From: Mycoplasmatota bacterium
GTDB taxonomy: Bacteria; Bacillota_I; Bacilli_A; Acholeplasmatales; Acholeplasmataceae
Assembly: GCA_018622495.1 (NCBI GenBank)
Contig: CP076021.1
Coordinates: 372,001-436,000, forward strand
Direction: 5' to 3'
Length of the DNA: 64,000 bases
The notes below the pieces were generated by a model, which was given only the letters and a program-made list of their open reading frames with translations, ran no database searches and was not told the origin of the DNA. This document shows, piece by piece, positions 49,433 through 59,171 of the stretch; positions within the stretch are counted from its first letter, which is position 1, and every line of letters begins with the position of its first letter. The position numbers and the translations under genes were made by a program.

Positions 49433-52400
49433 ATGAAAAAATTAGGTTTAATTGTATTAGTGATAGGCTTATTATTTGCAGTTGTTGCATGTGATGGCAC
49501 TACAACTGATGATCCTGTAGATGACGTGGATATTACAAAACCCGTTATTGAAGGCGTGGCTACTGCAGAGATTTCTGTAGGTGAAGCATTTGATGCATTA
49601 GATGGTGTCACAGCAACTGATGATGTAGATGGCGATTTAACATCTTCAATAGTTGTTTCAGGTGATACAGTAAATGTAAACCGTGCTGGCGATTATGTTG
49701 TTGTTTATACAGTAACAGATGCAGCAGGTAATGAAGCAGTGAAACAACGTGTCGTTTCAGTTATGGGACTTGCTGGTTTTGTTAATGGTGATTTCTCAGA
49801 TGACTTAAATGGTTGGTCAACTTGGGTTAACGAATCTCAAGGTGTCGCAGCTGATTTCTCAGTTGCTGATGGCGTAGCAACTATTGATATTACTGAACAA
49901 GCAATTGTTAATGATAACAACTGGTGGGATGTTCAATTATCACAAAAAACGTTAGCACTTAATGCGTTTGAATCATATACACTTAACTTTACTGTACAAG
50001 CAGAAAGTAATCGTAAAATGATGTTACAAGTTCAAGGTGGAGGATTATCATCTAAACCTATTGGTGAACAATTAGTTGATGTTACGACTGAAGCAGTAAC
50101 GCATTCATTTGATTTCTTTGCTACTGAAGATTCAAGTGGTACGTAATTACAATTTGCATTTGGTACATTTATGAAAGTTGATGGCGTTCCTGCTGAAGAA
50201 CAAACAGTATTAGGCGAAATCTACATTTCAAATGTTGAAATTGTATCTGGTCCTGAATTAGAAAACCAAGCACCAACTTTAACAGCAACTACAAATATTT
50301 TATTACCTGTAGGCGCAACTAGTTTCTTAGTTAAGGGTGGTATTACAGTTGATGATGATTTTGATGATTTAACACTAGATGATGTTACATATACTGATAC
50401 ATCAGAAGTTCCATTTGTTATTGGAAGTCCTGCTGTCGAAGGTGTTTATACATTTGAATATAGCGTTACAGATTCAGAAAACTTAACAACAACAGCAACT
50501 AGAACTTTATATGTTGCAAATGCTTTTGAACTTCCTGATTTTACAGAAGTAGATCCAAATAGTGGTGTACCAGTAGGGTGGACTGCATGGCATGAAGATA
50601 CTAGAGGTGGATTTAATATTTCAACTACTGATGAAGTTGTAGAAATAGAAATTACTAATATTGATTCTGTTAATGGAAATATGTGGGAAAATCAATTTAA
50701 GATTACTGATTTAGCAGCATTTGCTGGCGAATATAGATTATCATTCCAAGCTAAAGCTGATGATGTAAGATCAATCGTCGTTGCTATGGAAGGTAATGGT
50801 GGCGTTGATATTGAAAATATTAGCTTTAATCAAGAATTAACAACTGAATGGAATACATATATATTTGATTTCTCAGTTAATGTTGATGCTACAATTAAAA
50901 ACAGAAATTTACAATTCTGGTTTGGTTCTTTAGTTAATAGAGAAGGCTTTACAGCAGCAGATGATATTTTAACAACATTATATTTCAAAAATATTAGTAT
51001 AGTAAAAACTGCTGATATAGATTACGGTGATGAATTATCATTTGAATTCCAACAAGGTTTCTATTCAGATGGCGCAACTGAAGTATCTCCTGAAACTGAT
51101 GCATTATATAACAATTATGCAGTCGTTACACCAATTGTTAAAGGGTTGTTACCAGTTGGTTCATCAATTATGATTGAAGAAGGTTACCAATATAGAATTA
51201 TTTTCTTAGAAAAAGTTGGCGATGGTTTTAAAGTTGTACATAGAACTGGAAACTTTACTGATGCATATCAATATGTTAACGAAGCATTCTGGGGAGATTA
51301 TGATTATATTTCATTTAATATTTCTTCAGTACCTACAGGAGATATTAGTGATCGATTAGCAGAAGTTGCAGGTATGTTAACACTTTATCATCCTACAGGA
51401 ACATTAGATAATCACATTGATTACGATTTAGAATGGTCAAATGGTTTTGTTGCATTAAATGATACAGATGTAACTGCATCTGATAATTATGTAATTTCTA
51501 ATCCATTAACACCTGAATTCTATAGTTTAGATACAGTGATTGAAGTTGCTGATGGTTATAAATTCGCATATGTTGTTTATTCATTTGCTGATGGCGTATA
51601 CACTGCAACTGAAGTTAGTGATTATCAAACTGAATCTTTATGGGTAGATCCTGTATTTGCAGAAGATAAAGACCTTATTGGATTTATTGTTACTACAACT
51701 AACGAAGACACAGCAATCTTAGTTGCTGATGTTGATACAATTGTAGATATGCATCCAAATGCAGTACCTCATAACGATGAAACATTATCATTTGTTACAG
51801 GTTATTGGGCAGATAACGCAACTGAAATTACTACAGGTGATACAAGTTTCCATAAACAATATGCAGCATCAAATGTATTATCTAAACATTATTTTGAATC
51901 AGTAACAGAAATTATGGTACCTGATGGATATACATTAAAAGTTATTTATATAGATTATGATGGTTATGGTAATTATGTGGTTACAAGTAGAACTAGTTCT
52001 TTAACTGGCACAATTACATTAGACTCTGCGATTCTGGGGTGATAGTATGTATGTTGCATTTAACTTTGCTAAAGTTGATAATTCAGACATCTCAAGCGAA
52101 TTAGATTCATTAGGAGCAATGCTTTCATTTACAATGGAAGATATGGTCTTTACAAGTGGATACTGGGGTGGTGGAGCAACATCAATTTCAACTGGTGACT
52201 CTGCATTTATTAAATCATATGCTGCATCAGATCCAATTCCAAGACAATTTTTAGATGCTGGTTCAGTTATTGATATTGCTGATGAATATAAAATTAAATT
52301 AATATTCTTATCATATAGTGCTGAAGATGGATATAAGGTATTATATAGAACTGGAGAGTTTACTGGTGAAGTTGTAGTTACAGATGCAATGTATCGAGAT

Positions 52401-52892
52401 TATCAATATATCGCATTTAATTTCTCATCAACTACTGCAGATACTGATTTATCTGATGAATTAGATATTTTAGAAGCTCAATTAACAATTTCAATGTTTG
52501 ATGAACCACTTGTTGCACATGTGGATGAAGCGTTAAACTTCGTCACTGGATATTATGAAGATGGTAAAACATCAATTACAACTGGTGATACAGACTTTAT
52601 TAAAGGTTTTGCAGCATCTAACGTATTATCAAAAGCATCATTCGATGGTATTGAATCAATTACAATTGCAGATGGTTACCAACTAAAAGTAATTTATATT
52701 GGTTATGATCATAATGTATATTCAGTTATGTTAAGAACTGGTAATATGACGGGTTCAATCGTTTTAGACGAAGCATTCTGGGGAGATTATGAATATGTTG
52801 CATTTAATTTCTCAAGTGTTCCTTCATCTGATTTATCAGGTGTTTTAGAAACACTTCCTAGTTATGTAACATTTGTTGACGCTGTTGCTTAA
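49433..52892 (+). CDS. Large multidomain carbohydrate-binding lipoprotein (one TAA, one frameshift)
   Basis: About 1,150 residues, lipobox 'FAVVAC', ribosome binding site taggagg. Order: DUF5011/Ig-like ('VTATDDVDGDLTSSIVVSGD'), CBM4/9-like ('GFVNGDFSDDLNGWSTWVNE'), a second Ig-like and CBM4/9-like pair ('SGVPVGWTAWHEDTRGGFNI'), then five repeats of about 100 residues ('FVTGYWADNATEITTGDTSF', 'EAFWGDYEYVAFNFSS'). TAA at 50144-50146 (after ACG) reads 'SSGT-stop-LQFAFGTF' inside the first CBM. At about 52029 an extra G in gcgattctgg breaks the fourth 'AFWGD' motif; without it the frame joins. Probably holds glucan at the surface for GH144 and the importers. Confidence 0.75.
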
Positions 52893-52924
52893 TAGATAAG
52901 TTATATGTCGTTATAAAGTAACTA

Positions 52925-52955
52925 AAAAGGTATAGTAAGCTTACTATACCTTTTA
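52925..52955. terminator. Bidirectional terminator (perfect palindrome)
   Basis: aaaaggtatagtaag / cttactatacctttt, 15 base pairs without mismatch, between two convergent genes. Confidence 0.85.
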
Positions 52956-52957
52956 TG

Positions 52958-55273
52958 TTACGATTTAAAACAAATTGTTGTTTTTAAAGGGTGTTCTTTG
53001 ACTTTAATCTGATAAATATCATTTGTTTTAATGAATGTGAATGCTTTTGATTCAACAAGAATATTTTTTGTTTTAATTTTTATATAAACAGTTTTATCAT
53101 TTGAATTTAATGTGTAACTATGATTTGTATAAGATTGTATTTCTGCGGTTGAATAAATAATGAGTTCATCATTTAATTCAATATTGGTCCAAAGCATGAC
53201 TGCTTCTTGTGGATTTAATTCAATATCATATTGTTCAAAAGGGTTAATAGAATTATCAGATAATTTTACGGATTGTTTTATATGTTCTAAATTAATTAAA
53301 TGATATAAATTTGTACGTTCATATTTTTGCTTAAACGCAAGTAGATACCCTTGATTGTGTTCTATATTTAGAGAGGGTTTAATATCTAAGTGATTTAAAA
53401 TATTTTTGGTATATATTAAATGACCGGGATAATTAGAAGTTATCCAAATATATTGTTTAGATTTAACACCGATTTTTTCACCAGTGATTAAATGAGTAAA
53501 TAGTGAAGATTCTTTGGTATCAACACTTTGTGCAATAAACGATCTAAATTCATCTTGACCATATAATTTCGTTTCTGATTTTAAGGTAAGTAAAGGATTT
53601 TCCCAATCAAAATATTGGTGTATAGGTTTAATATTTAAATAATCTATAAGTGTTCGATCATTTGTACCATCAAGATCATAGATGGGTAGGTCACCAACAA
53701 ATATCATTTTTCCACCTTGTTTAAGAAAGTTAACAAATTTTATTTGTGTTTCATGAGCCATATAACTCGATGTATTTGTCATCAGTAGTTTTATATGAGC
53801 AGAGATAGTATCTATATTTTCTATCCATAAGCTAGAAAAGTTATATTGAAGAAGAAGCATATGTTTTAATAATGTATCCCAATATACTGAATTTCTATGA
53901 AGTGATAAGTTATCATTTTTACGATGAATATGTTTTTCACCTGGCATTTGATATTCGGTTGCGTAATGGTCCATTGTGAAACATGCATAGATATCAAATG
54001 GTTCATTTGACATGGATGCAAATTGTTGGCTAAACTGTTTAATCATCAACGTTGTTTGTTTCAATTTTTCATAGGTATATAAAACACTACCATCAACTTG
54101 AATAGGCGCAGCAAAGCCATGTCTAGCACCTGTGATCGCTACCCTTTGATTCAAATCGTTTTCTTTAGGATCTTTTAGTTTTGGATTAATACCAGCTGTT
54201 AGTAAATAATAGTTCAAGAATTTTTGATTTTGTATAATTGAAAATCTAATTTTGAAATCTATTGATGAAGGTAATAAATGAATTGCTAAATTATCTCCAA
54301 AATTACCATCGGCAACATTTAGTTCTAATGATCCATAAGGTTTGTTCATCGATGTTGATTGAACAAAAGAATTTACAATATATAAATCATGAAAATTTTC
54401 TAAATCAATATTTCCAAAATATAAGTCAGTACCAGCCATTATATCAAGATGTTTATCATAGGTATGAATAAGTTGGCTAATACCGATAGGAAAAGTTTTA
54501 CCTCGACCATTTGAGGTACCGTGAATATTAATAAAATATAATAAATCTTTTAAACCCAAATCATGAAAATATGATTTTAAAGTTTGAATATAGCGGCCAA
54601 AACGTCTACGCATATATTTTGTTAGACTTTGATGATAAAGTAGGCTTTCACTTTCTAAAGGTGCATAAACATCAGCAATATGTGGTAACTCAGTTTTTAG
54701 AAAAGCAACTGTGTCAGATGTTAAGGTAGGTTCATTTGTTACCCAAGAGAGCATGCCAACTTCATTGTCTAACTGTATACCAATGACAGGACCTAAAGAT
54801 TTAGAAGTATAAGGTTTAATGACATCAAATAATTTTTTATACCACATATTGACTTCATGTAAAAATTGAGGATGCAAATAATCAACAACTGGAGAAGTAA
54901 TCTTTTTATGATGCCAAGTATAAGGTATTATTTCAGGATATTTTTCATATAACCAATAAGGAAGCCCTTCGTTCTTCATTTCAGCCATAACATATGGTCC
55001 AGGTTTTAAAATGACATCGAGGCCCTTTTCTAGACAAAGAGAAAGGAAGTGTGCTAGATCATAATCATTTGTGAAATCATAATCGCGATATCTTTCTTCA
55101 TGAACAATCCAAGGCACATATGTACAAATAGTATTTAATCCTGTGGATTTTGCCAAATCTAAATGCATTGACCAAGAAGATTTAGGTAATCTAAAATAAT
55201 GAATTTCACCAGATAATATCATGTGATTCTTCCCATTTTTTAATAAGTGAGAATGATTCATTTTAATTGACAT
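52958..55273 (-). CDS. GH35-like beta-galactosidase-family hydrolase, cytosolic
   Basis: 771 residues, no signal peptide, start after aaggggtg. The N-terminal barrel carries 'MILSGEIHYFRLPKSSWSMH', 'GLNTICTYVPWIVHEE', 'LDVILKPGPYVMAEMKNEGL' and 'IGIQLDNEVGMLSW' (acid/base Glu in NE), the GH35 / clan GH-A pattern. A candidate nucleophile Glu lies in 'GSLELNVADGNFGDN', but this stretch differs from classical GH35 sequences, so specificity is open. C-terminal beta domains follow. It is divergent from the cytosolic GH144. It ends TCG TAA directly at the palindromic terminator, so this TAA is probably a true stop. Confidence 0.65.
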   Translation of the reverse strand: MSIKMNHSHLLKNGKNHMILSGEIHYFRLPKSSWSMHLDLAKSTGLNTICTYVPWIVHEERYRDYDFTNDYDLAHFLSLCLEKGLDVILKPGPYVMAEMKNEGLPYWLYEKYPEIIPYTWHHKKITSPVVDYLHPQFLHEVNMWYKKLFDVIKPYTSKSLGPVIGIQLDNEVGMLSWVTNEPTLTSDTVAFLKTELPHIADVYAPLESESLLYHQSLTKYMRRRFGRYIQTLKSYFHDLGLKDLLYFINIHGTSNGRGKTFPIGISQLIHTYDKHLDIMAGTDLYFGNIDLENFHDLYIVNSFVQSTSMNKPYGSLELNVADGNFGDNLAIHLLPSSIDFKIRFSIIQNQKFLNYYLLTAGINPKLKDPKENDLNQRVAITGARHGFAAPIQVDGSVLYTYEKLKQTTLMIKQFSQQFASMSNEPFDIYACFTMDHYATEYQMPGEKHIHRKNDNLSLHRNSVYWDTLLKHMLLLQYNFSSLWIENIDTISAHIKLLMTNTSSYMAHETQIKFVNFLKQGGKMIFVGDLPIYDLDGTNDRTLIDYLNIKPIHQYFDWENPLLTLKSETKLYGQDEFRSFIAQSVDTKESSLFTHLITGEKIGVKSKQYIWITSNYPGHLIYTKNILNHLDIKPSLNIEHNQGYLLAFKQKYERTNLYHLINLEHIKQSVKLSDNSINPFEQYDIELNPQEAVMLWTNIELNDELIIYSTAEIQSYTNHSYTLNSNDKTVYIKIKTKNILVESKAFTFIKTNDIYQIKVKEHPLKTTICFKS

Positions 55274-55352
55274 AAAAACACCCCTTATTTTTAGAAATTT
55301 TGTATAATATCGTTGTTTTTTTATATTTTATCATATAAAATAGAATTAGTTA

Positions 55353-55366
55353 TCGAAACGTTTCAA
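55353..55366 (+). promoter_or_regulatory. LacI-type operator upstream of the cytosolic enzyme operon
   Basis: TCGAAACGTTTCAA, one mismatch from the palindrome at 34199, four bases before the ribosome binding site aggagc. Confidence 0.55.
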
Positions 55367-55381
55367 TTTTAGGAGCAAATG

Positions 55382-56599
55382 ATGGATTTAAATGTCATAA
55401 GTGATTTAAAGAAAAGAATATTTGAGTATTTTCAAACTTATACAAACTTAGATGAAAATACAAAGGGTTTCGGATTATCAGTTGACCATAGTGAAAAACC
55501 GTAAGTTGCTTCGATTGCTTCAACAGGTTTTTATTTGTCATCTTTAATCGTTGGTGTTAACCAACAGCTTATTTCATTTAATAATGCATATAAACAAGCA
55601 AAACTTACGCTTGACACATTATACAATCACGTTGAACATTACCATGGATTCTTTTATCATTTTCTAGATATAAAAACTGGTAAGAGATTTATGAAAAATG
55701 AAATATCAACTATTGACACAGCTTTATGTTTATGTGGTGTTGTTGCAGTATCCTCATTTTTTAAACAAGAAATTGAAGTGCTTGCTAATCAAATACTTGA
55801 TCGTGTTGACTGGAAACATTTTGTTTTTAAAAAAGAAAATAAACTTTATTTCCATATGGCTTATAATCCCGATAAAGATGGTGATTACACGCATGGAAAA
55901 GCTGGATTTGTACACCAATGGGATATGTTTGCAGAACAATTAATGATGTATGTTCTGGCAGCGAAACAAATACCAGAGTTAGCACTTGATCTATATCACG
56001 GTTTTAAACGATATAAGGTTAATGATCACGGAAAAGAATTTGTGATGACGCCAGGTAATACATTATTCGTTTATCAATTTCCTCTTGCTTGGTTTAATTT
56101 GAAAGATATTGTTGATGATCAAGGGTTTTCTTGGTTTGATAATGCTAAAGCTGCAACACTTAATCACCAAAGATGTAGCTTAGAACATCAAGATAAGTAT
56201 AAAACTTTCTCAACATATTTATTTGGATTTACAGCAAGTATTACTGAAAAAGGATATCGAGTCTTTAAAGGACTACCTAATATACAGCAAGAATTAGTCA
56301 CTGATGGTACTGTATCACCAAGTGGTCCATTAGGTTCTTTTCCTTTGATACCTGATATTGCATATCAATCACTTTTAAAAATGTTGAAAATAAAAGGATT
56401 ATATGGACCTTATGGGTTATATGATGCATTTAATATAAAAGAAGATAGTACTTGGATTACTAATAGATATTATGGCATTAATCAAGGATTAATTTTATTA
56501 ATGCTTGATGCAGTAACCAATCAAAGTGTTTATGATGCTTTTATGCAACATCCAAACATTACTTATGGAATGGAAGTGCTAAGATGGAAAAAAAGATAG
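55382..56599 (+). CDS. Cytosolic GH144-family enzyme (one in-frame TAA)
   Basis: 405 codons plus stop from the ATG at 55382, with TAA at 55502-55504 after CCG. The start reads 'MDLNVISDLKKRIFEYFQ', then 'GFGLSVDHSEKP-stop-VASIASTGF'. The secreted paralogue has 'PTIASVASVGF' in the equivalent place, and Glu gives KPEVASIAS. Further shared motifs: 'HGFFYHFLDIKTGKRFMKNE', 'ISTIDTALCLCGVVAVSSFF', 'LIPDIAYQSLLKMLK', and 'TWITNRYYGINQGLILLMLD'. No signal peptide. It would act on imported beta-1,2-gluco-oligosaccharides before GH3 and GH94. The next gene overlaps its end by 16 bases. Confidence 0.7.
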
Positions 56600-58191
56600 A
56601 ATGGTTTAAAACAGCACATGTATATCAAATTTATCCATTAAGTTTTAAGGATTCCAATCATGATGGGATTGGAGACATTAATGGAATCATTTCAAAATTA
56701 GATTACATGAAAGATTTAGGTATTGATGTCATATGGTTATCACCAGTTTATCAATCACCCATGCATGATAATGGTTATGATATTAGTGACTATTTAAAAA
56801 TTAATCCAATGTTCGGTACATTAGAAGATATGAAAAATCTACTCAATCAAACACATCAAAAGCAGATGAAACTTATTATGGATTTAGTGATCAATCATAC
56901 ATCAGATGAACATGAATGGTTTAAAAAAAGTGTCGCAGGTGACCCTAAATATAAAGATTACTATATTTGGAGAAAAGAAAAAACAGATGTTGATTCTATT
57001 TTTGGAGGATCTGCGTGGACATATCATAAACAAGCAAAAGCTTATTATTTTCATTTATTTGCGGAAAGTCAACCCGATTTAAATTGGGATAACCAAGCTA
57101 TGAGAAAAGAAATATATGACATGATCAACACATGGTTAGATATGGGTATTGATGGTTTTAGATTAGATGTCATTGATCTCATTGGAAAAGATATTGAAAA
57201 GAAGATCTTTTCAGATGGGCCATATTTAGAAAAATATTTAGAAGAGATGTATCATAACTGTTTTGAATATAGAGATATTATGACCGTTGGTGAAACACCA
57301 GGTTTATCAATTGAAAGATCAGCTACATTAACAGCCGATCCTAAAATGGGTTTAGATATGGTTTTCCAATTTTCACATATTGGATTAGATGAGATACCAG
57401 GTCAAGGTAAATGGGCATTAAAAAAACTTGACCTATTAGAGTTAAAAGAAACTTTTAACCGTGTGCAATATACGTTTTATCAAAAAGGATGGAATGCTTT
57501 ATTTCTAGCAAACCATGATCAGCCAAGAGCTTTAACCAGATATGGTTCATTAAAATATCCCAAAAGAAGTGCAAAGATGTTAATGACATTTATTTATGGT
57601 ATGCAAGGAACACCTTTTGTCTACCAAGGTGAAGAAATTGGCATGACAGGTATTAAATTTAAAGATATTGATAGTTACAAAGACATTGAAACAAAACAAA
57701 TTTATGATATCTTAAAAAATCAAGGAAAATCCATTGATGACATTATGACATCTATTGATGCTAAAGGTAGAGATAATTCGAGAACACCTTTTCAATGGGA
57801 TGATAGTGAATATGCAGGATTTAGTGACGTAAAACCGTGGATAGATGTTAATCCTAATTATAAATATATAAATGCAGAACAAAGTATAAATGATAAATCA
57901 AGTGTTTATACGTATACAAAAACATTATTAACGCTAAGAAAAAGATATGATGTATTTACATATGGTGATTTTGAAATTTACCAATATGAAAATACTAAGC
58001 ATTTTAGTTATTATCGAACATATAAAAACACTAAATTATTAATTATTTGTTCCTTTACTGAAGAAGCAATACCTTTTGATTTACCACACAAGCACTATGA
58101 AATATTGTTATCAAATGATGAAAATTACAAATTTAAGAAAAATAAAATGTTACCACCATATTTTTCTTGCATATTAAAGATAGGAGATTAA
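56584..58191 (+). CDS. GH13 alpha-glucosidase (oligo-1,6-glucosidase-like)
   Basis: 535 residues. GH13 regions are all present: 'YQIYPLSFKDSNHDGIGDIN', 'KLIMDLVINHTSDEHEWF', 'DGFRLDVIDLIG' (nucleophile Asp), 'MTVGETPGLSIERSA' (acid Glu), 'LFLANHDQPRALTRYG' (third Asp). The long second segment and 'GTPFVYQGEEIGMTG' fit the GH13_31 group of exo-acting alpha-glucosidases, which includes trehalose-6-phosphate hydrolase. Cytosolic. An alpha-glucosidase within a beta-glucan locus suggests a mixed substrate, such as alpha-substituted glucans, but this is inference. Confidence 0.85.
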   Translation: MEKKIEWFKTAHVYQIYPLSFKDSNHDGIGDINGIISKLDYMKDLGIDVIWLSPVYQSPMHDNGYDISDYLKINPMFGTLEDMKNLLNQTHQKQMKLIMDLVINHTSDEHEWFKKSVAGDPKYKDYYIWRKEKTDVDSIFGGSAWTYHKQAKAYYFHLFAESQPDLNWDNQAMRKEIYDMINTWLDMGIDGFRLDVIDLIGKDIEKKIFSDGPYLEKYLEEMYHNCFEYRDIMTVGETPGLSIERSATLTADPKMGLDMVFQFSHIGLDEIPGQGKWALKKLDLLELKETFNRVQYTFYQKGWNALFLANHDQPRALTRYGSLKYPKRSAKMLMTFIYGMQGTPFVYQGEEIGMTGIKFKDIDSYKDIETKQIYDILKNQGKSIDDIMTSIDAKGRDNSRTPFQWDDSEYAGFSDVKPWIDVNPNYKYINAEQSINDKSSVYTYTKTLLTLRKRYDVFTYGDFEIYQYENTKHFSYYRTYKNTKLLIICSFTEEAIPFDLPHKHYEILLSNDENYKFKKNKMLPPYFSCILKIGD

Positions 58192-58196
58192 AGTAT

Positions 58197-59156
58197 ATGC
58201 CTACAATTAAAGATGTTGCAAAAAAAGCAGGAGTATCTATTTCAACTGCATCATATGCATTAAATAATGTGCCAGGGGTACATCCAGAAACAAAACAAAG
58301 AATATTGGATGCTGCTAAAGCATTAAATTATTATCCAAACGGGATTGCAAGAAATTTAAAAACTAAAAAAACTGGAAATGTAGGTGTTTTTGTTTATGGT
58401 TTTAGTGGACCTATTTTTAGTAATGTCTTAGAAGGGATAAGACAGAAACTACAACAAAATGGATTTAACATTATTGTAAGTTCTCGTAAATCATCTGAAA
58501 ACCTTTTAAATGAAAGGCAAGTTGATGGTGCAATTGTTTTTGACAATAATTTAACAGACGCATGCTTAAAAAACTATGCATCTCATGATTTCCCTATTTA
58601 TTTACTTGATAGAAAACTTACAGGTAAAAACATATATTCATCAGTCATTGATAATGAAGCTATTGTTTATCAGTTTATTTCGTCAATGATTAAAAAAGGA
58701 TACAAGGATTTCGCATATTTAAGTGGACCAAACGACGCATATAATAATAACCGCCGTTATGATGGTTTTAAACAAGCATTAAAAGATCAAAAAATTAAAG
58801 ATCATAAATATTATCAAGGAGATTTCACCATCGAAGGTGGCTATAAAATTGGTCAAGAAATCATTAAATCAAAACAAAGACCAAGATTTATTTATTGTGC
58901 AAATGATGAATCTGCAATTGGCTTAATGAAAGCATTGCGAGAAGAGGGTATCCATGTACCAAAAGACATCGCACTTGCTGGATTTGATAATATTTATTTA
59001 GGAGAATATCTAACACCTAAATTAACAACAATTGGAATTGATCACGTTGAGTGGGGACGAAAAGTAGCACAAGCAGTTTCGGATTTAATTAAGTATAAAA
59101 AAGCGAGTGAATTTGAACACCCTGACGGAGAAATCATTATGAGAGAATCTTGTTAA
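58197..59156 (+). CDS. LacI-family transcriptional regulator of the beta-glucan locus
   Basis: 319 residues from ATG 58197 (taggag upstream); the in-frame start 30 bases earlier lies inside the previous gene and is less likely. N-terminal helix-turn-helix 'TIKDVAKKAGVSISTASYAL' and hinge 'NYYPNGIARNLKTKKTGNVG', then a periplasmic-binding-like effector domain with 'YCANDESAIGLMKALREEGI' and 'ALAGFDNIYLGEYLTPKLTT'. Palindromes with central CG (34199, 49391, 55353) are the expected operator type, so this gene is the best candidate for their regulator, likely a repressor relieved by an imported oligosaccharide. Confidence 0.85.
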   Translation: MPTIKDVAKKAGVSISTASYALNNVPGVHPETKQRILDAAKALNYYPNGIARNLKTKKTGNVGVFVYGFSGPIFSNVLEGIRQKLQQNGFNIIVSSRKSSENLLNERQVDGAIVFDNNLTDACLKNYASHDFPIYLLDRKLTGKNIYSSVIDNEAIVYQFISSMIKKGYKDFAYLSGPNDAYNNNRRYDGFKQALKDQKIKDHKYYQGDFTIEGGYKIGQEIIKSKQRPRFIYCANDESAIGLMKALREEGIHVPKDIALAGFDNIYLGEYLTPKLTTIGIDHVEWGRKVAQAVSDLIKYKKASEFEHPDGEIIMRESC

Positions 59157-59171
59157 TATTAAGGAGACATC

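Noticed and set aside
52958-52960. TCG TAA at the end of the GH35-like gene as another recoded stop
   Set aside because: A perfect bidirectional terminator follows directly, and reading on would translate the hairpin.
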